In this document: positions 32,704-42,540 of the stretch, in pieces | Position numbering within the stretch: position 1 is the stretch's first letter | How the letters are laid out: each line of letters begins with the position of its first letter | Source of the DNA: Anomaloglossus baeobatrachus | Taxonomy: Eukaryota; Chordata; Amphibia; Anura; Aromobatidae | NCBI RefSeq assembly: GCF_048569485.1 | Contig: NC_134357.1 | Location: forward strand, 108,670,744 to 108,734,743 | DNA: 64,000 nt | Direction: 5' to 3' | Position numbers and translations under genes: made by a program | The notes under the pieces: model-generated | The model's input: the letters and a program-made list of their open reading frames with translations, nothing else | Databases searched by the model: none | What the model was told of the DNA's origin: nothing

Positions 32704-35700
32704 TTAATAATATTTTTATATGAGATGTTATTTCATTGAATTCATTTGTGCAGCTTTTTGCACATTTTTTGCTTTGCTTTATAGACTTTTACTGTAGTTG
32801 CAGTTACTATTCTTGTATGCTCCTATATGTTTTTTTTTGCATTATTATACAATATATCTCGGTGTATGACATCCTGGCCCAATGTCTCTGCTTATTTCTT
32901 ACACTCACCATGCAATTTACATTATAACAAACCCTTTCATGCCATATATTTTCTGCTGTAGGAGGAGACTGCGACAGTCTTATGAACATCTATGGGCCTT
33001 TACCAGTCCCCTTGGCCCGTAAGTACATTGCGGAAACGGTTCTAGCTGTGGAATACCTGCATAGCTATGGCGTGGTGCACAGAGACCTGAAGCCTAGCAA
33101 GTAAGTGAACCCTATAGTATAATAAAGGTGAAGAAAGTTAGAAATTGTCTTAAAGTCTAAAGCGGGCGTCACACGTGACGATTTATCGTGCTATCGCATA
33201 AGGGATCGCACCCGCCCCCATCATTTGTGCGTCACGGGCAATTAGTTGCCCATGGCCCACAAAGTCATTTAACCGCTGTCACACGTACTTACCTGCCGGA
33301 CGATCTCACTGTGGGCGGCGAACATCCACTTCCTGAAGTGGGAGGGACGTTCGGCGTCACAGCGACGTCACACGGCAGCCGGCCAATAGAAGCGGAGGGG
33401 CGGAGATGAGCGGAACGTAACATCCCGCCAACCTCCTTCCTTCCGCATTGCCGGCGGGACGCAGGTAAGCTGTGTTCATCGTTCCCGGGGTGTCACACGG
33501 AGCGACGTGTGCTGCCCCGGGAACGATGAACAAACTGCGCAAATAAAATTAAACGATCTTTGAAAAATTAATGACGAGTACACAATTACATGATTTACAC
33601 GTTGCGACATCGCTAGCATCGGCTAGCGATGCCGAAGGCGATAGCACCCGCTCCCGTCGTACATGCAATATGTGGTGATTGCTGCCGTAGCGAACATTAT
33701 CGCTACAGCAGCTTCACACGCACATACCTGGTTGGCGACGTCGCTGTGACTGCTGAACTATCCCTCCTTCAAGGGGGAGGTGCGTTTGGCGTCACCGCGA
33801 CATCACTAATCGGCTGGCCAATAGAAGCGGAGGGGCGGAGGTAAGGAGATGTTTGTCGCTCCTGCGGGTTAACACACAGCGATGTGTGGAGCTGCAGGAA
33901 CGACAAACAACATCGTACCTGTGATCGACCCGACATTATGAAAATGACCGACACTACACAGATCAACGATTTACGACGCTTTTGCGATCGTTTATTGTCG
34001 CACAAACGATTTATACGTTGCGATGTCGTTACCGGCGCCGGATGTGCGTCACTAACGGCGTGACCCCGACGATTTTTCGGATGCATTGTCGCAACGTGTA
34101 AAGTACCCCTAAGGCTTATTACTTGGGACTAACACCATCTTTTTTTCACAGCCTCCTGGTAACATCAACTGGTCATATTAAAGTTACCGATTTTGGACTT
34201 TCAAAACTCTGCCTCATGAGACCGACATCAAAGATCTACAAGTCTCCGATTGAGGACATTACCAGAGAGTTCCATGATAATGAGGTAGGCAGGAGATGGA
34301 GCTCGTTCTTCACTGATCTCATCTATTTCTGCTTCTTTGATATTTTCTTATCTAAAAAACATTTGCACTCATGTTATTTGTCACTAATATTTTCACTGAC
34401 CATCATCTCCTTCATCTGTTGGTTTCCAGATTCATGGCTCCCCTGATTACATAGCCCCAGAAGTCATCTTACAGGAAGGCTATGGAAGACCTGTTGACTG
34501 GTGGTCAATTGGAATCATCCTATATAAATTTCTTAAAGGACGTGTACCATTTCGTGGTCACTCCCAATATGAGACTTTTTACAAGATTGTCATGGGTAAG
34601 TGAATAATCTGAATACTATGTGATGTCATTGTTATTTGGTAAGATTGGTTCTGTGGTTTAATGCAATATATTTTTGCCTTAATAAAGTAAATGAAGAGAT
34701 TTAATATTCTGTTATATTTGATTTTTATATTACAGATGACATACCTTGGAAATTTAATAATTCATCTCTTCTACCTGATGCTCAGGACATCATCACTGAG
34801 CTGCTAAGGAAAAATCCTGCACATAGACTTGGGACAGGTAATGTATAATAGTATTAATAATGAAGTATTACTAGGGATGAGCGAAATCGAACTGTAATGC
34901 TTGGTGTTTATACCGAACACCACGTGTCCGATGCTAAACACTGAGCACAGACTCAGTGACTCGGCCGGTATGAGAGCTGAATCACGGGCCGCGGCGCCAT
35001 TTTGCATAGCTGTCCAAAAATAAATGCTTCGGATTCCCAGGTTAGACACTGAGCAGCATGGGTGACTAACTTCAATTGTAAATGGCTGAAACTGGTAATA
35101 GCAAATCAAGCTTGAGTACACCTGGCTCGATTCTTCCCCTTGAAAACAAGGAAAGCAGTGTGAACTTCAACAAGTCAACTTTTTGCTCTGTGGGGGACAT
35201 CGGGCAATCTTGGCTGTGTGGGGCAACTATTTCAAGAGGCTCTGTTGAAGGCTACGTTTTAAACTTACGCTCTGTAGTTAAACTTTAGCAAATTTACATT
35301 GCAGTTACATTGCAAATCTTGACTGTGTGGTGAACTGGGAATACTGGCTATATAGGGAAAATTGGTTAGACTTACTGATCTGTGGGGGAAGTCTGGCAGT
35401 GTTGACTGTGTGGGTGAACTGTGGGTCAACTGGGAATATTGGCTCCGTAAGGACCTTTTTTTTAAAATTGTTGGTCTGGAGAATCTCCAAAATCCATCTC
35501 TGTAGGGTCACTGAAAATGTGAGTTTCATCATTTACTTGCTATGTAACCATAATTACTAGGGTGATATAAGCCCTTTTAAACAATTTACCTATCCACATT
35601 TGTTTGCAGTGCAGTTGGTATGATCTTACCCCCATTCAGGTTTCAGACACCTAGCCCTTACTACAGCCCGAACGTGGGCTCCCCATTGAGTTGTATGGGG

Positions 35701-38327
35701 TCATTGTTAGGTATCAAGTTCGCTCCCAATTTTTTTTTCCCGTGTTGGTTCACCGAATATGAATATCCACAGGTTCGCTCATCTTATTACACCTCTGTGA
35801 CTAAATATTCATGAGGATCAGCACTGAGGTTCTGTACTCTACCTGTCTGTCCTCTCCCCATTCTTCATGATATGACTTTCAGTATATGTCCTTGACTTTG
35901 TGAAGCCGTCTCTCTGACAATTTTTGTATCTCATTATTGTCTTTCTTTTCCAGGAGGAGCAAGAGAGATCAAGAGTCATCCATTCCTGTCTAACATAGAC
36001 TTTAATAATCTTCTAAGTAAGGAGCCGCAGTTCGTTCCTGATTTTGAGTCAGAAGAGGACACCGGCTACTTTGACAGTAAGTAGAATGAGACGTCATCTG
36101 CAGAAAGCTGCTGTTTGTCTGGTCTTTCATTTTATGTGACAATCAGTCCTCATCATTATTAGTGATAAAATGCTGACTGTCCGTGACTGGGTCTTATACT
36201 AATAATCTCTAATAACACTTGTACTTTGCAGCTCGATGCAGCAGATACCAACATAATGATTCAGATGAGGAGGACCAAAGTGAGGATAATGACTGGCCAG
36301 AAAGCCAAAACTTTGTGTCATCTTCTGTAAGGCTTTCTAAAGTAAGTGTGTGATCGGTAAGCTCCATAAAACCTATCATTAAAATTGAGAAAATACTAAT
36401 GTTTTATTTTTCTCTCTGTTTTAGCTCTGTTCCAATAATACCACAATGATGAACAATGAAGAAGCCGATTCACCTCTAGGGTACTCCCCAGAAAGTGCAG
36501 ACCACTCAGACATGTGAGTAGATTATTATTCTTATTATTATGGGGTTCACATCTGATATATGTTCAGAACACTAAATGCAAGACGAGTGTAACTCAACAC
36601 TAAGGCGGGCTTTGCACACTACGACATCGCAGGCCGATGCTGCGATGCCGAGTGCGATAGTGCCCGCCCCCGTCGCAGCAGCGATATGTGGTGATAGCTG
36701 GCGTAGCGAAAATTATCGCTACGCCAGCTTCACACACACACTCACCTGCCGTGCGACGTCCCTGTGGCCGGCGACCCGCCTCCTTGTTAAGGGGGCGGGT
36801 CGTGCGGCGTCACTGCGAAGTCACACGGCAGGCGGCCAATCGGAGCGGAGGGGCGGAGATGAGCAGGATGTAAACATCCTGCCCATCTCCTTCCTTCCGC
36901 ATATCCTACGGAAGCCGCAGTGACGCCGGTAGGAGATGTTCCTCGCTCCTGCGGCTTCACACACAGCGATGTGTGCTGCCGCAGGAGCGAGGAACAACAT
37001 CGGACTGTCGCGTCAGCGTAATTATGAATTACGCCGACGCTGCACCGATGATACGATTACGACGATTTTGCGCTCGTTAATCGTATCATCGAGACTTTAC
37101 ACACTGCAATGTCGCATGCGATGCCGGAAGTGCGTCATTTTCAATTTGACCCCACCGACATCGCACCTGCGATGTCGCAGTGTGCAAAGCCCGCCTAAAT
37201 CCAGCATCCATCACCCATCACTGCTGATTGCTGTGGTTCTGGCTTATGATAACGCTGCTGATAAAAGTTGATTATTCAGACCAGCCATTTATTTCCAGTT
37301 CATTACAAGCCAATAGTGATTCTCCATTCTTGCTGGTAGAAAGGGGTCCTGAGTATGGCATACCCTCCATATTACCCTAATGTCCTAATGGGCCTTGCAG
37401 ACAGGTATTCTTCCCTTTTGTATTATTTTCACTTGTAATTTATACGCTTTTTTTCTACCAAACAGGCAGAAAGAATCTTCTTCTAAATCTGATAGTGAGA
37501 ATCAGTATTCTACTGCTAAAGGCAGCAAATCACCCCCATTTTCTGGTATGTACTGGTCTATATAGACAATCCTATTATAGGCTGCCATGAAAAAGTGTAA
37601 TGTGAATGGCACAAACTCTCAGAAAACTGCTACATTTTAATACCTATAAAACAATGAACAGTCCAGCACTTCATTGTGTAAAAATCCTCACTCTTTATAT
37701 TATGCATTAAAGTTATAAGGAGCCATTTATTTTTCTGCCAACTGGTCCTGAATACTGCACCCATGGCTCCACATGGGCCTATACTGATCCTCTTTATGTC
37801 CTTACTGAGGACTGGTATTACACAAAGTGGGACTGTGGGCAAAAGTTAAAAGTGTGGCCCCAACTACCAATGTATTGCACCATCTCACACAAACAATTAC
37901 GTTATATTTACAGAATCCGATGTTAGACCTTTAAACGAGCGCGATCAATTATAGTAATGCCATCCAGTGCTTGTGTATAAGCCTCCTCACACAGGCTGAC
38001 AAAGAACGATGGGGTTAGACTCATCACTAATAGATCTTTATGTGCCCATGCAGATCATGTTATCGGCAGCACATCGCCTGTTTACACTGGACAATGTGCT
38101 GCCTAGAACAATGGTCCTGATTCATTAAGACCGGGGCTATGCATGCCTGTCTTAATAAATGAAGCCACTGCAGTAACATTCACCCAATTCATGTTTGATA
38201 GAAAGCGCACACCACATAATGAATTAGGAGGCTTTCAATCCCGTCCGTCTTTAGCACAAATGTACATAAACACACATCACACACGTACATACACAGAGAA
38301 CATACACATTATATCTAATATATAAAG

Positions 38328-38369
<42 letters not shown>

Positions 38370-39119
38370 GGGATTGGCATCTGCACCGTTGCAGATACAG
38401 CCACAAAATTTTGCACGCTCACACTTCTGGACCCCGAGAGCGTCATAGGCTATGTTTTGAGGGGAAATTTTAACCGTGCGCTTTACAGTTATTCACCAAA
38501 AAACCTGCCTCCATTAAAGCAAATGGAGCTGGGAGCCACAGTGCAGCCAGAACTTCAGAAGAATGTGCAGCCACGCCCTTAAATGGAATGTTGGCGTGTC
38601 ACAATGCAGCCAGGGAAAGAGATAGACAGGGAAAGAGGCAGACACAGACAGGGTAAGAAACAGACATAGACAGAGTAAGACACAGACACAAAGAGACAGA
38701 CAAAGAGACTGACAGGGAAACAGACAGACAGGGAAAGAGAGGGAAAGAGACAGAGAGGGAAAGAGACAGACAGGGTAAGAAACAGACAAAGACAGGTAAA
38801 GAGACAGACAAAGAGACAGGCACAGGGAAAGAGACAGAGAGGGAAAGAGAGGGAAAGAGACAGACAGGGAAAGTGACAGACAGACAGGGAAAGAGATTGA
38901 GACAGACGGAGAAAGAGACAGAGACAGTCAGAGACAGACAGGGAAAGAGACAGACAGACAAAGAGATAGAGAGAGACAGAGAGATATATACAGAGGGGGA
39001 GACAGACAGAGAATGGGAGAGAAACAGAGAGACAGTTACAATCCCGGGAATGTTAATACATTCTATTTTGTTAACAACAGTTATTAACCCGGGCGAAGCC
39101 GGGTAGTACAGCTAGTAGA

Positions 39120-39174
<55 letters not shown>

Positions 39175-40333
39175 AACATAATATATATGTGTCTCATTGC
39201 CCCATAAGCTCCAAATTCTACCATAAAATCCCCAATTTCCCCATAATGATCCAATTTGCTTCATAAAGTCCCTTGTAAAGTAACACTAATCCTCCCCCAC
39301 CACAGCTCCTCACCTCAAATTATTTTGCATAGCATCTTCAGCTCCTATTGGAGCGCTTATTGGTCCTGCCACATCCTATTCATTTCTATAACCTCGACAC
39401 CGCCGGTAGTGTCACTGTTACTGCAAGTTGGGCTGAGGAGCTCTCCTGCCTCAGTCTTGGCACCAGTGGCAGTGTGATGACGGATCCTGTATGTCAGTGC
39501 ATGTTGGGCTGAGGAGCTCTCCTGCTTCAGTCAAGGCGCCAAACTGAAAGATGCAAATACATTTGAATATTAGAGGAAGGGTCTCCAGGTCTTGTGCACC
39601 ACACAGGTCTACTTCATGTATCATCAAGTTAATAAGGGGACATAGTTACTTGGTGAGGCACCACACGGCAGAAAACCTACAGGTTCATATTAATCAATTT
39701 ATAAAACAATCTAATTCTCAGGCCCTCAGGTGATGTTATGTACATATATAAGTATTCTCTTTATTATGGTGCATTAATTACCAGGGCTACAGGGTACAAG
39801 AATAACATAATTCTATATAAATATAGCTAATATTTTAGGCGATTATAATCTACATCTTTTTCTTGTTTTTTTATATTAGAATTTCCATTTCAAGAGCTAA
39901 GAAAATCTGTATTAAATCTGAGAAAACAACAAAATACAGAGAATGTAGAAGATGGGGAAAGGAGAAGAGGTAAGTTTGACCATAAGCTCCTTTTTCTATG
40001 ATGTCAGTCGGTCAGAAGTATTCATATGGAGCAGATGACATTGGTCAGTGGTGGAATTGTCACAGGTATAATGACTGACAATGATCCTATACTTCTTTGT
40101 GGATAAGATCTATTGTCCTGCGACAGTAACACCATAGTAGTATCCTCTAATATGTAGTCCCATTATTTACATTAGTTATGTCTTCACTCTTAGGTTCTAT
40201 CTTCCGCCGGATGATCTCATCCTGCCGGCGTAAATTATCTAGGGCAGCTCACACCATCCGAGAAAGCGGCATATTTGCCCTCTGTCAAAAAGGATCCATA
40301 GACATCTCGAGGGCAGAAAACCTTCAGGTCTAG
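22752..40333 (+). CDS. MAST-like serine/threonine kinase, 16 coding exons, 652 aa
   Basis: An AGC-group protein kinase closest in motif pattern to microtubule-associated Ser/Thr (MAST) kinases. Residues 41-110 resemble the end of the MAST N-terminal domain ([33 protein letters not shown]). Kinase domain is about 181-455: Gly-rich ISSGAFGAV (187-195, Ser at the first Gly as in MASTs), Lys210, Glu229, HRDLKPSN (Asp304, Asn309), DFG (Asp322), APE (Glu364). The AGC tail has [14 protein letters not shown] (about 473-485), then an acidic stretch and a basic tail (606-640, GSIFRRM). All key catalytic residues are present. MASTs usually exceed 1,200 aa with a PDZ; here the frame stops without one. 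All 15 introns are GT-AG and phases sum to an uninterrupted frame. Substrate and location are unknown. Confidence 0.92.
24000..25150. repeat. GC-rich interspersed repeat, possibly LTR-derived
   Basis: A 1.15 kb GC-rich block with sharp edges, running from GTCGCGGGCGGGGAGG to CCATGGCGCCACAG. Open frames on both strands show no recognised domain and reflect base composition. Family not recognised; a solo LTR is one possibility, untested. Confidence 0.35.
25527..26119. mobile_element. Harbinger-like MITE copy A
   Basis: Ends GGCGGGCTTTACAC and GTGTAAAGCCCGCC are exact inverses. The interior has GCGGAGGGGCGGAGATGA and a central hairpin (about 25863-25915). It is nested in the element that splits exon 1B. 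The flanks (GAA/TAA) are a decayed TAA duplication. Confidence 0.75.
26701..26802 (+). CDS. Kinase exon 2
   Basis: Residues 77-110 ([13 protein letters not shown]...LENL). Acceptor CTTTATAG, donor GTAAGG; phase 0 at both ends. Matches the MAST N-terminal helix region. Confidence 0.85.
27235..27328 (+). CDS. Kinase exon 3
   Basis: Residues 111-141, acidic linker ([12 protein letters not shown]). Acceptor CCATCAG, donor GTAAGC; ends phase 1. Confidence 0.75.
27559..28094. mobile_element. TA-flanked Tc1/mariner-like MITE in intron 3
   Basis: TA at 27557 and 28095. The ends pair as CCACATTTTTCGGATTATAA against the inverse of TTATAAATCGAAAAGTACAG; the GATTATAAGACGCAC core is characteristic of a widespread vertebrate MITE group. 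The GC-rich centre includes GCGCATGCGC. Confidence 0.75.
28308..28375 (+). CDS. Kinase exon 4
   Basis: Completes the split Glu codon and ends at residue 164 (IHESAN). Acceptor ATTTTAG, donor GTAAGT; linker sequence. Confidence 0.75.
28745..28830 (+). CDS. Kinase exon 5 (start of kinase domain, Gly-rich loop)
   Basis: Residues 165-192 plus two bases; contains [13 protein letters not shown]. Acceptor TTTCTAG, donor GTGAGT; the Gly193 codon is split. Confidence 0.9.
29761..29846. repeat. Short perfect hairpin in intron 5
   Basis: Arms TTGTTTAAAAGAACTGAAGT... (29761-29791) and the inverse at 29815-29846 pair over about 30 bp around a 23-nt loop. Probably a fragment of a hairpin-rich retroelement tail inserted as an inverted pair. 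Confidence 0.6.
30008..30216 (+). CDS. Kinase exon 6 (ATP Lys and helix C Glu)
   Basis: Residues 193-262: [16 protein letters not shown] (Lys210), AFLERDI (Glu229), HLCMVMEYA. Acceptor CTCTACAG, donor GTAGGT; ends phase 1. Confidence 0.92.
30241..31310. mobile_element. Interspersed element with inverted ends, carrying MITE copy B
   Basis: The left part (30298-30345, GTAATTCAATACAAAAAGG then CGCATATATTATA) is mirrored at 31264-31304. The Harbinger-like MITE copy B at 30523-31101 split it later, so the host element is about 490 bp. No coding sequence was recognised. Confidence 0.6.
30523..31101. mobile_element. Harbinger-like MITE copy B
   Basis: TAA duplication at 30520-30522 and 31102-31104; ends AGGGTGCTTTACACGCTGCG and its near inverse. 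The centre is a strong hairpin (30731-30790) with complementary arms GTTCGTCGTTCCTGCGG and CCGCAGGAACGACGAAC. A 3-bp TWA target is the Harbinger habit. Confidence 0.82.
31740..32660. repeat. Unclassified repeat in intron 6
   Basis: CpG-moderate sequence with internal similarity (two CCAGTCCAT(G/A)(T/G)GACAGGA blocks near 32550 and 32595) and no recognised coding sequence. Probably an old LTR-type or unclassified repeat; low certainty. Confidence 0.3.
32669..32710. repeat. (TAA)n microsatellite
   Basis: About ten TAA/ATA triplets in a row in intron 6, about 250 bp before exon 7. Confidence 0.95.
32962..33100 (+). CDS. Kinase exon 7 (catalytic loop)
   Basis: Residues 263-308: [34 protein letters not shown]. 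Acceptor GCTGTAG, donor GTAAGT; ends phase 2 with the Asn309 codon split. Confidence 0.92.
33161..33592. mobile_element. Harbinger-like MITE copy C, truncated
   Basis: The left end GCGGGCGTCACACGTGACG follows TAA at 33158. The central hairpin at 33475-33530 pairs GTTCATCGTTCCCGGGG with its exact inverse. It runs into copy D without its own right end. Confidence 0.7.
33593..34109. mobile_element. Harbinger-like MITE copy D
   Basis: Central hairpin at 33852-33906. The right end GTGTAAAGTACCCCT is followed by TAA at 34110. It abuts copy C, suggesting insertion into or recombination with it. It ends about 40 bp before the exon 8 acceptor. Confidence 0.7.
34152..34284 (+). CDS. Kinase exon 8 (DFG)
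   Basis: Residues 309-353: [19 protein letters not shown] and the activation loop up to REFHDNE. Acceptor TTTCACAG, donor GTAGGC; ends phase 0. Confidence 0.92.
34430..34595 (+). CDS. Kinase exon 9 (APE, helix F)
   Basis: Residues 354-408: [11 protein letters not shown] and [14 protein letters not shown]. Acceptor TTTCCAG, donor GTAAGT; ends phase 1. Confidence 0.92.
34736..34837 (+). CDS. Kinase exon 10
   Basis: Residues 409-442: DDIPWKFNN and [20 protein letters not shown], the helix H-I region. Acceptor ATTACAG, donor GTAATG; ends phase 1. Confidence 0.9.
34872..35790. mobile_element. hAT-like non-autonomous element in intron 10
   Basis: It starts TAGGGATGAGCGAA and ends TTCGCTCATCTTA, like the hAT termini at 7844/18623 (TAGAGATGAGC). 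About 0.9 kb, noncoding, with short internal repeats (several AACTGGGAATA(T/C)TGGCT phrases near 35330-35440). The 8-bp duplication is not clear. Confidence 0.6.
35954..36076 (+). CDS. Kinase exon 11 (end of domain, AGC tail)
   Basis: Residues 443-483: [14 protein letters not shown] and [15 protein letters not shown]. Acceptor TTTCCAG, donor GTAAGT; ends phase 1. Confidence 0.9.
36232..36341 (+). CDS. Kinase exon 12 (acidic tail)
   Basis: Residues 484-520: [20 protein letters not shown]. Acceptor TTTGCAG, donor GTAAGT; a second in-exon donor, GTAAGG, lies at 36327 and could give a shorter form. Confidence 0.82.
36425..36513 (+). CDS. Kinase exon 13
   Basis: Residues 521-549 plus two bases; polar ([14 protein letters not shown]). 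Acceptor TGTTTTAG, donor GTGAGT. Confidence 0.78.
36604..37195. mobile_element. Harbinger-like MITE copy E
   Basis: TAA at 36601-36603 and 37196-37198; ends GGCGGGCTTTGCACACTACG and the near inverse. Central hairpin at 36940-36995 (CCTCGCTCCTGCGGC with its inverse). Intron 13. Confidence 0.85.
37466..37545 (+). CDS. Kinase exon 14
   Basis: Residues 550-576: Ser/Lys-rich ([13 protein letters not shown]). Acceptor CAAACAG, donor GTATGT; ends phase 1. Confidence 0.75.
38331..38367. repeat. (TG)n microsatellite in the Helitron
   Basis: About 18 TG dinucleotides immediately after the Helitron 5' end. Confidence 0.95.
38610..39035. repeat. GACAGGGAAAGA-type minisatellite in the Helitron
   Basis: Dozens of imperfect copies of GAGACAGACAGGGAAA over about 430 bp. 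On the minus strand they make false Cys/Ser/Leu-rich frames. Confidence 0.9.
39117..39180. repeat. (AT)n tract
   Basis: AT dinucleotide run directly after the Helitron, passing into ACACAC. It may derive from the AT-rich target. Confidence 0.85.
39880..39969 (+). CDS. Kinase exon 15
   Basis: Residues 577-606: [18 protein letters not shown], probably helical. Acceptor ATATTAG, donor GTAAGT; ends phase 1. Confidence 0.78.
40194..40333 (+). CDS. Kinase exon 16 with stop
   Basis: Residues 607-652 and TAG at 40331-40333. Basic, Arg-rich ([17 protein letters not shown]). Acceptor CTCTTAG. No PDZ-like sequence follows before the poly(A) signals. Confidence 0.82.
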
Positions 40334-41150
40334 AGCCCTGAAGAGAGTGCAGCACATCCACCATCAAAGCTGCACCTGTGTGGAAGGAGTTGTACCATCT
40401 ACCTGTGGCCTTCTGACGAGCAAGAAACATCTGCAGAAGAAGAAGGCCCCTCTAAGAACATCTATTCATCCTTCCATGCAATTCTTAATTAATATAAAAA
40501 AAAATCAAATTGATCAATGTTCCCTGGCATTTATTGGTATGCTACTGAATATTATGGAATGTCAGTGCTATATGTCATGTATGTCTGATGGAAGGGGTTA
40601 CAAACAGGAGAAAGTCGGTTCCATGTCTCCCATTGATCCTCTAAACCTCGGAGGAGTGGAGGAGAGGACCAGTGATTCTGTTACATCTAAGAATGACAGT
40701 TAATCTAAGGAGAAGCAGGTTCTGATCCATACATTTTTCAGACATTTGGACCTTTTTATTTTAAGTTGGCTCTACCTAAGTTTTAAGGACAGGAACCAGA
40801 TGGATGTGGTGCAGTAAAATCTGGGGGTCCCAGCAACCCCGTCTCCACTGTTCACATTAAAAAGACACAGTGTATTCCAGGGAAATGTATTCACTTCTGA
40901 GAAAATCTTCTTCATCAGAGCTGTGGAGTCCGGAAGTCAAACGTCCAATTATAATAATTACTAATCACAAATTTACTGCAACAAGTAATAGTAAATATTC
41001 AGCAATTTATACATGAAAATGATATATATTATGCAAACACTAACTTTATGGGAATATTGAGACACAAAACCCTCAAAAAGTATTTTTCAACATTCTGTAT
41101 TTATTTTTCTCCAGTTAAAAATAAAAAAATCTTTTTCCACTCAAATAAAA
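40334..41150 (+). other. Probable 3' untranslated region of the kinase gene
   Basis: Runs from the TAG at 40331 to the AATAAA signals at 41120 and 41144. No coding potential beyond chance and no recognised repeat, so it is likely unique sequence. Confidence 0.5.
41120..41149 (+). terminator. Poly(A) signals of the kinase gene
   Basis: AATAAA occurs at 41120-41125 and 41144-41149, about 790-815 bp after the stop. They lie in A-rich sequence, so chance occurrence is possible. Confidence 0.4.
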
Positions 41151-41483
41151 AAAAAATCAACAGAGTTTACTGTCGCTATAATCATACTGGCTTGGAAAAT
41201 CATGATTCATGATTCAGAGTAACTTTTACCTCAAAAAGTATTCCATAAAAACAAAACACAAAAACCATGGCAGAATTTAATGTTTTTCCAATTTCACCAC
41301 ACTTGGAATTTTTTCCTGTTTTTCAGTACATTGAATAGTAAAATGTCATTGTCCCTCCAAAAAGAAGCCACAATACAGATATGTGGACGAAAAAAGAAGT
41401 TATCGACTTTGGAACAAAAGAAAGGAAAAAAATTGAAAATCGTCTACAGAGGCAAAAGATTAAAGAAAAAATATCACCAGATT

Positions 41484-41873
41484 TAGGGCTCGTGCGCACG
41501 TTGCGTAATCGCATACATTTATGCTGCGTATTGCACTGCAGCGTAAATGCATGCGTCCTGCGTCCCCAGCATAATCTATGTAGATTGTGTATAATCCGTG
41601 CACACGTTGTTTTTTTGAACACAGCGATTTGGGTGCTAAAATTTTGACCCAAATCTGTGCGTTCAAAAATGCAGCATGTCAATTATTCCGTGTGCTTTGG
41701 ATGCAGCTCCCACTCTGTCTATGGTGGGGCAGCATCCCGAGCGCATGAAATCGGCATGTAATCTGCTGAAACACTGCATCCATTACTCAGTGTTTCTGCA
41801 GCGATTTGAAGTGCACATGTACTGTCAAATCGCTGCAGTAATTTCATCATTTACGTGTCTGAACAAGCCCTAA
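41484..41873. mobile_element. MITE with AGGGCTCGTGCGCACGT end
   Basis: The left end TTAGGGCTCGTGCGCACGTT pairs loosely with the right end ACGTGTCTGAACAAGCCCTAA. The interior has GCTGCGTATTGC and GCATGTCAATTATTCCGTG phrases and two copies of a GCGATTTG(A/G)-type palindrome. No coding. Confidence 0.6.
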
Positions 41874-42540
41874 AAGTGGTCAGTTTTTGCTCTTCTTTAT
41901 TTCCACTCCTGTCCAGAGTATACTTATTTTATAAATCATATGGTTTCAGAAATATTGGCTTTTTTTTGCACCAGTTTTTATGATCTTTTCCAAGGGTGTG
42001 TGGCCAGAAGATTTTCTGTGAAAAGGATGTTGTTGGGTAGATGCTCTACATTGTTATCCTGCAGGCCATGCTACTTTGGAAAAGACTATAAATAATAGCA
42101 CTGAAAAAAGGGCCATATGCCTGGAAGCATATAGTAGATTAAAAAAAAAAATCAATTAAAGAACTGAATGTACTTGGGTTTACAACTGGTTCAGTGATAG
42201 GAAACACAGGATTGTTATTAATAGTAACACAATCTGAGTGGGTCACATTTTTAAGTGGTATACCCCAGGGGTCAGTATTGGGGCTTCCTCTGTTATGGTC
42301 AGATAACTTTGCTTTGCTAATGAGTGCTAGGCTATGACTAGCAAGACAAATAGAATCATTGCAAGCATTAAAAGAGTCATAAATGGTCATGAAATTATTA
42401 CAGTTTTGCCTCTATACAAGTCACTAGTGCAGCCACACTAAGTGGGGCTATAGTGTGTAAGGACATAGATGAACTACTGTGGCTCCAGAGAAGAGTTACC
42501 AAGGTTACTAAGGGAATTGGTGGACTGCACTATCAATATA

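Larger units (their letters stand above)
38314..39115 (+). mobile_element. Non-autonomous Helitron in intron 14
   Basis: Begins TCTAATATATAAAGG and ends in CTAG (39112-39115) after a GC hairpin (ACCCGG...CCGGGT, 39087-39104). It sits between A (38313) and T (39116), the Helitron A-T target. Inside are a (TG)n run and a purine-rich minisatellite. No Rep/helicase is encoded. Confidence 0.88.

Noticed and set aside
38514-38961. Cys/Ser/Leu-rich minus-strand frames that look like signal or membrane proteins
   Set aside because: They are the reverse of the GACAGGGAAAGA minisatellite within a Helitron.
40334-41480. A PDZ domain after the kinase
   Set aside because: No GLGF-like or other PDZ sequence in any frame between the stop and the poly(A) signals; 40347-40703 is an unrecognised 118-aa frame in the 3' UTR.
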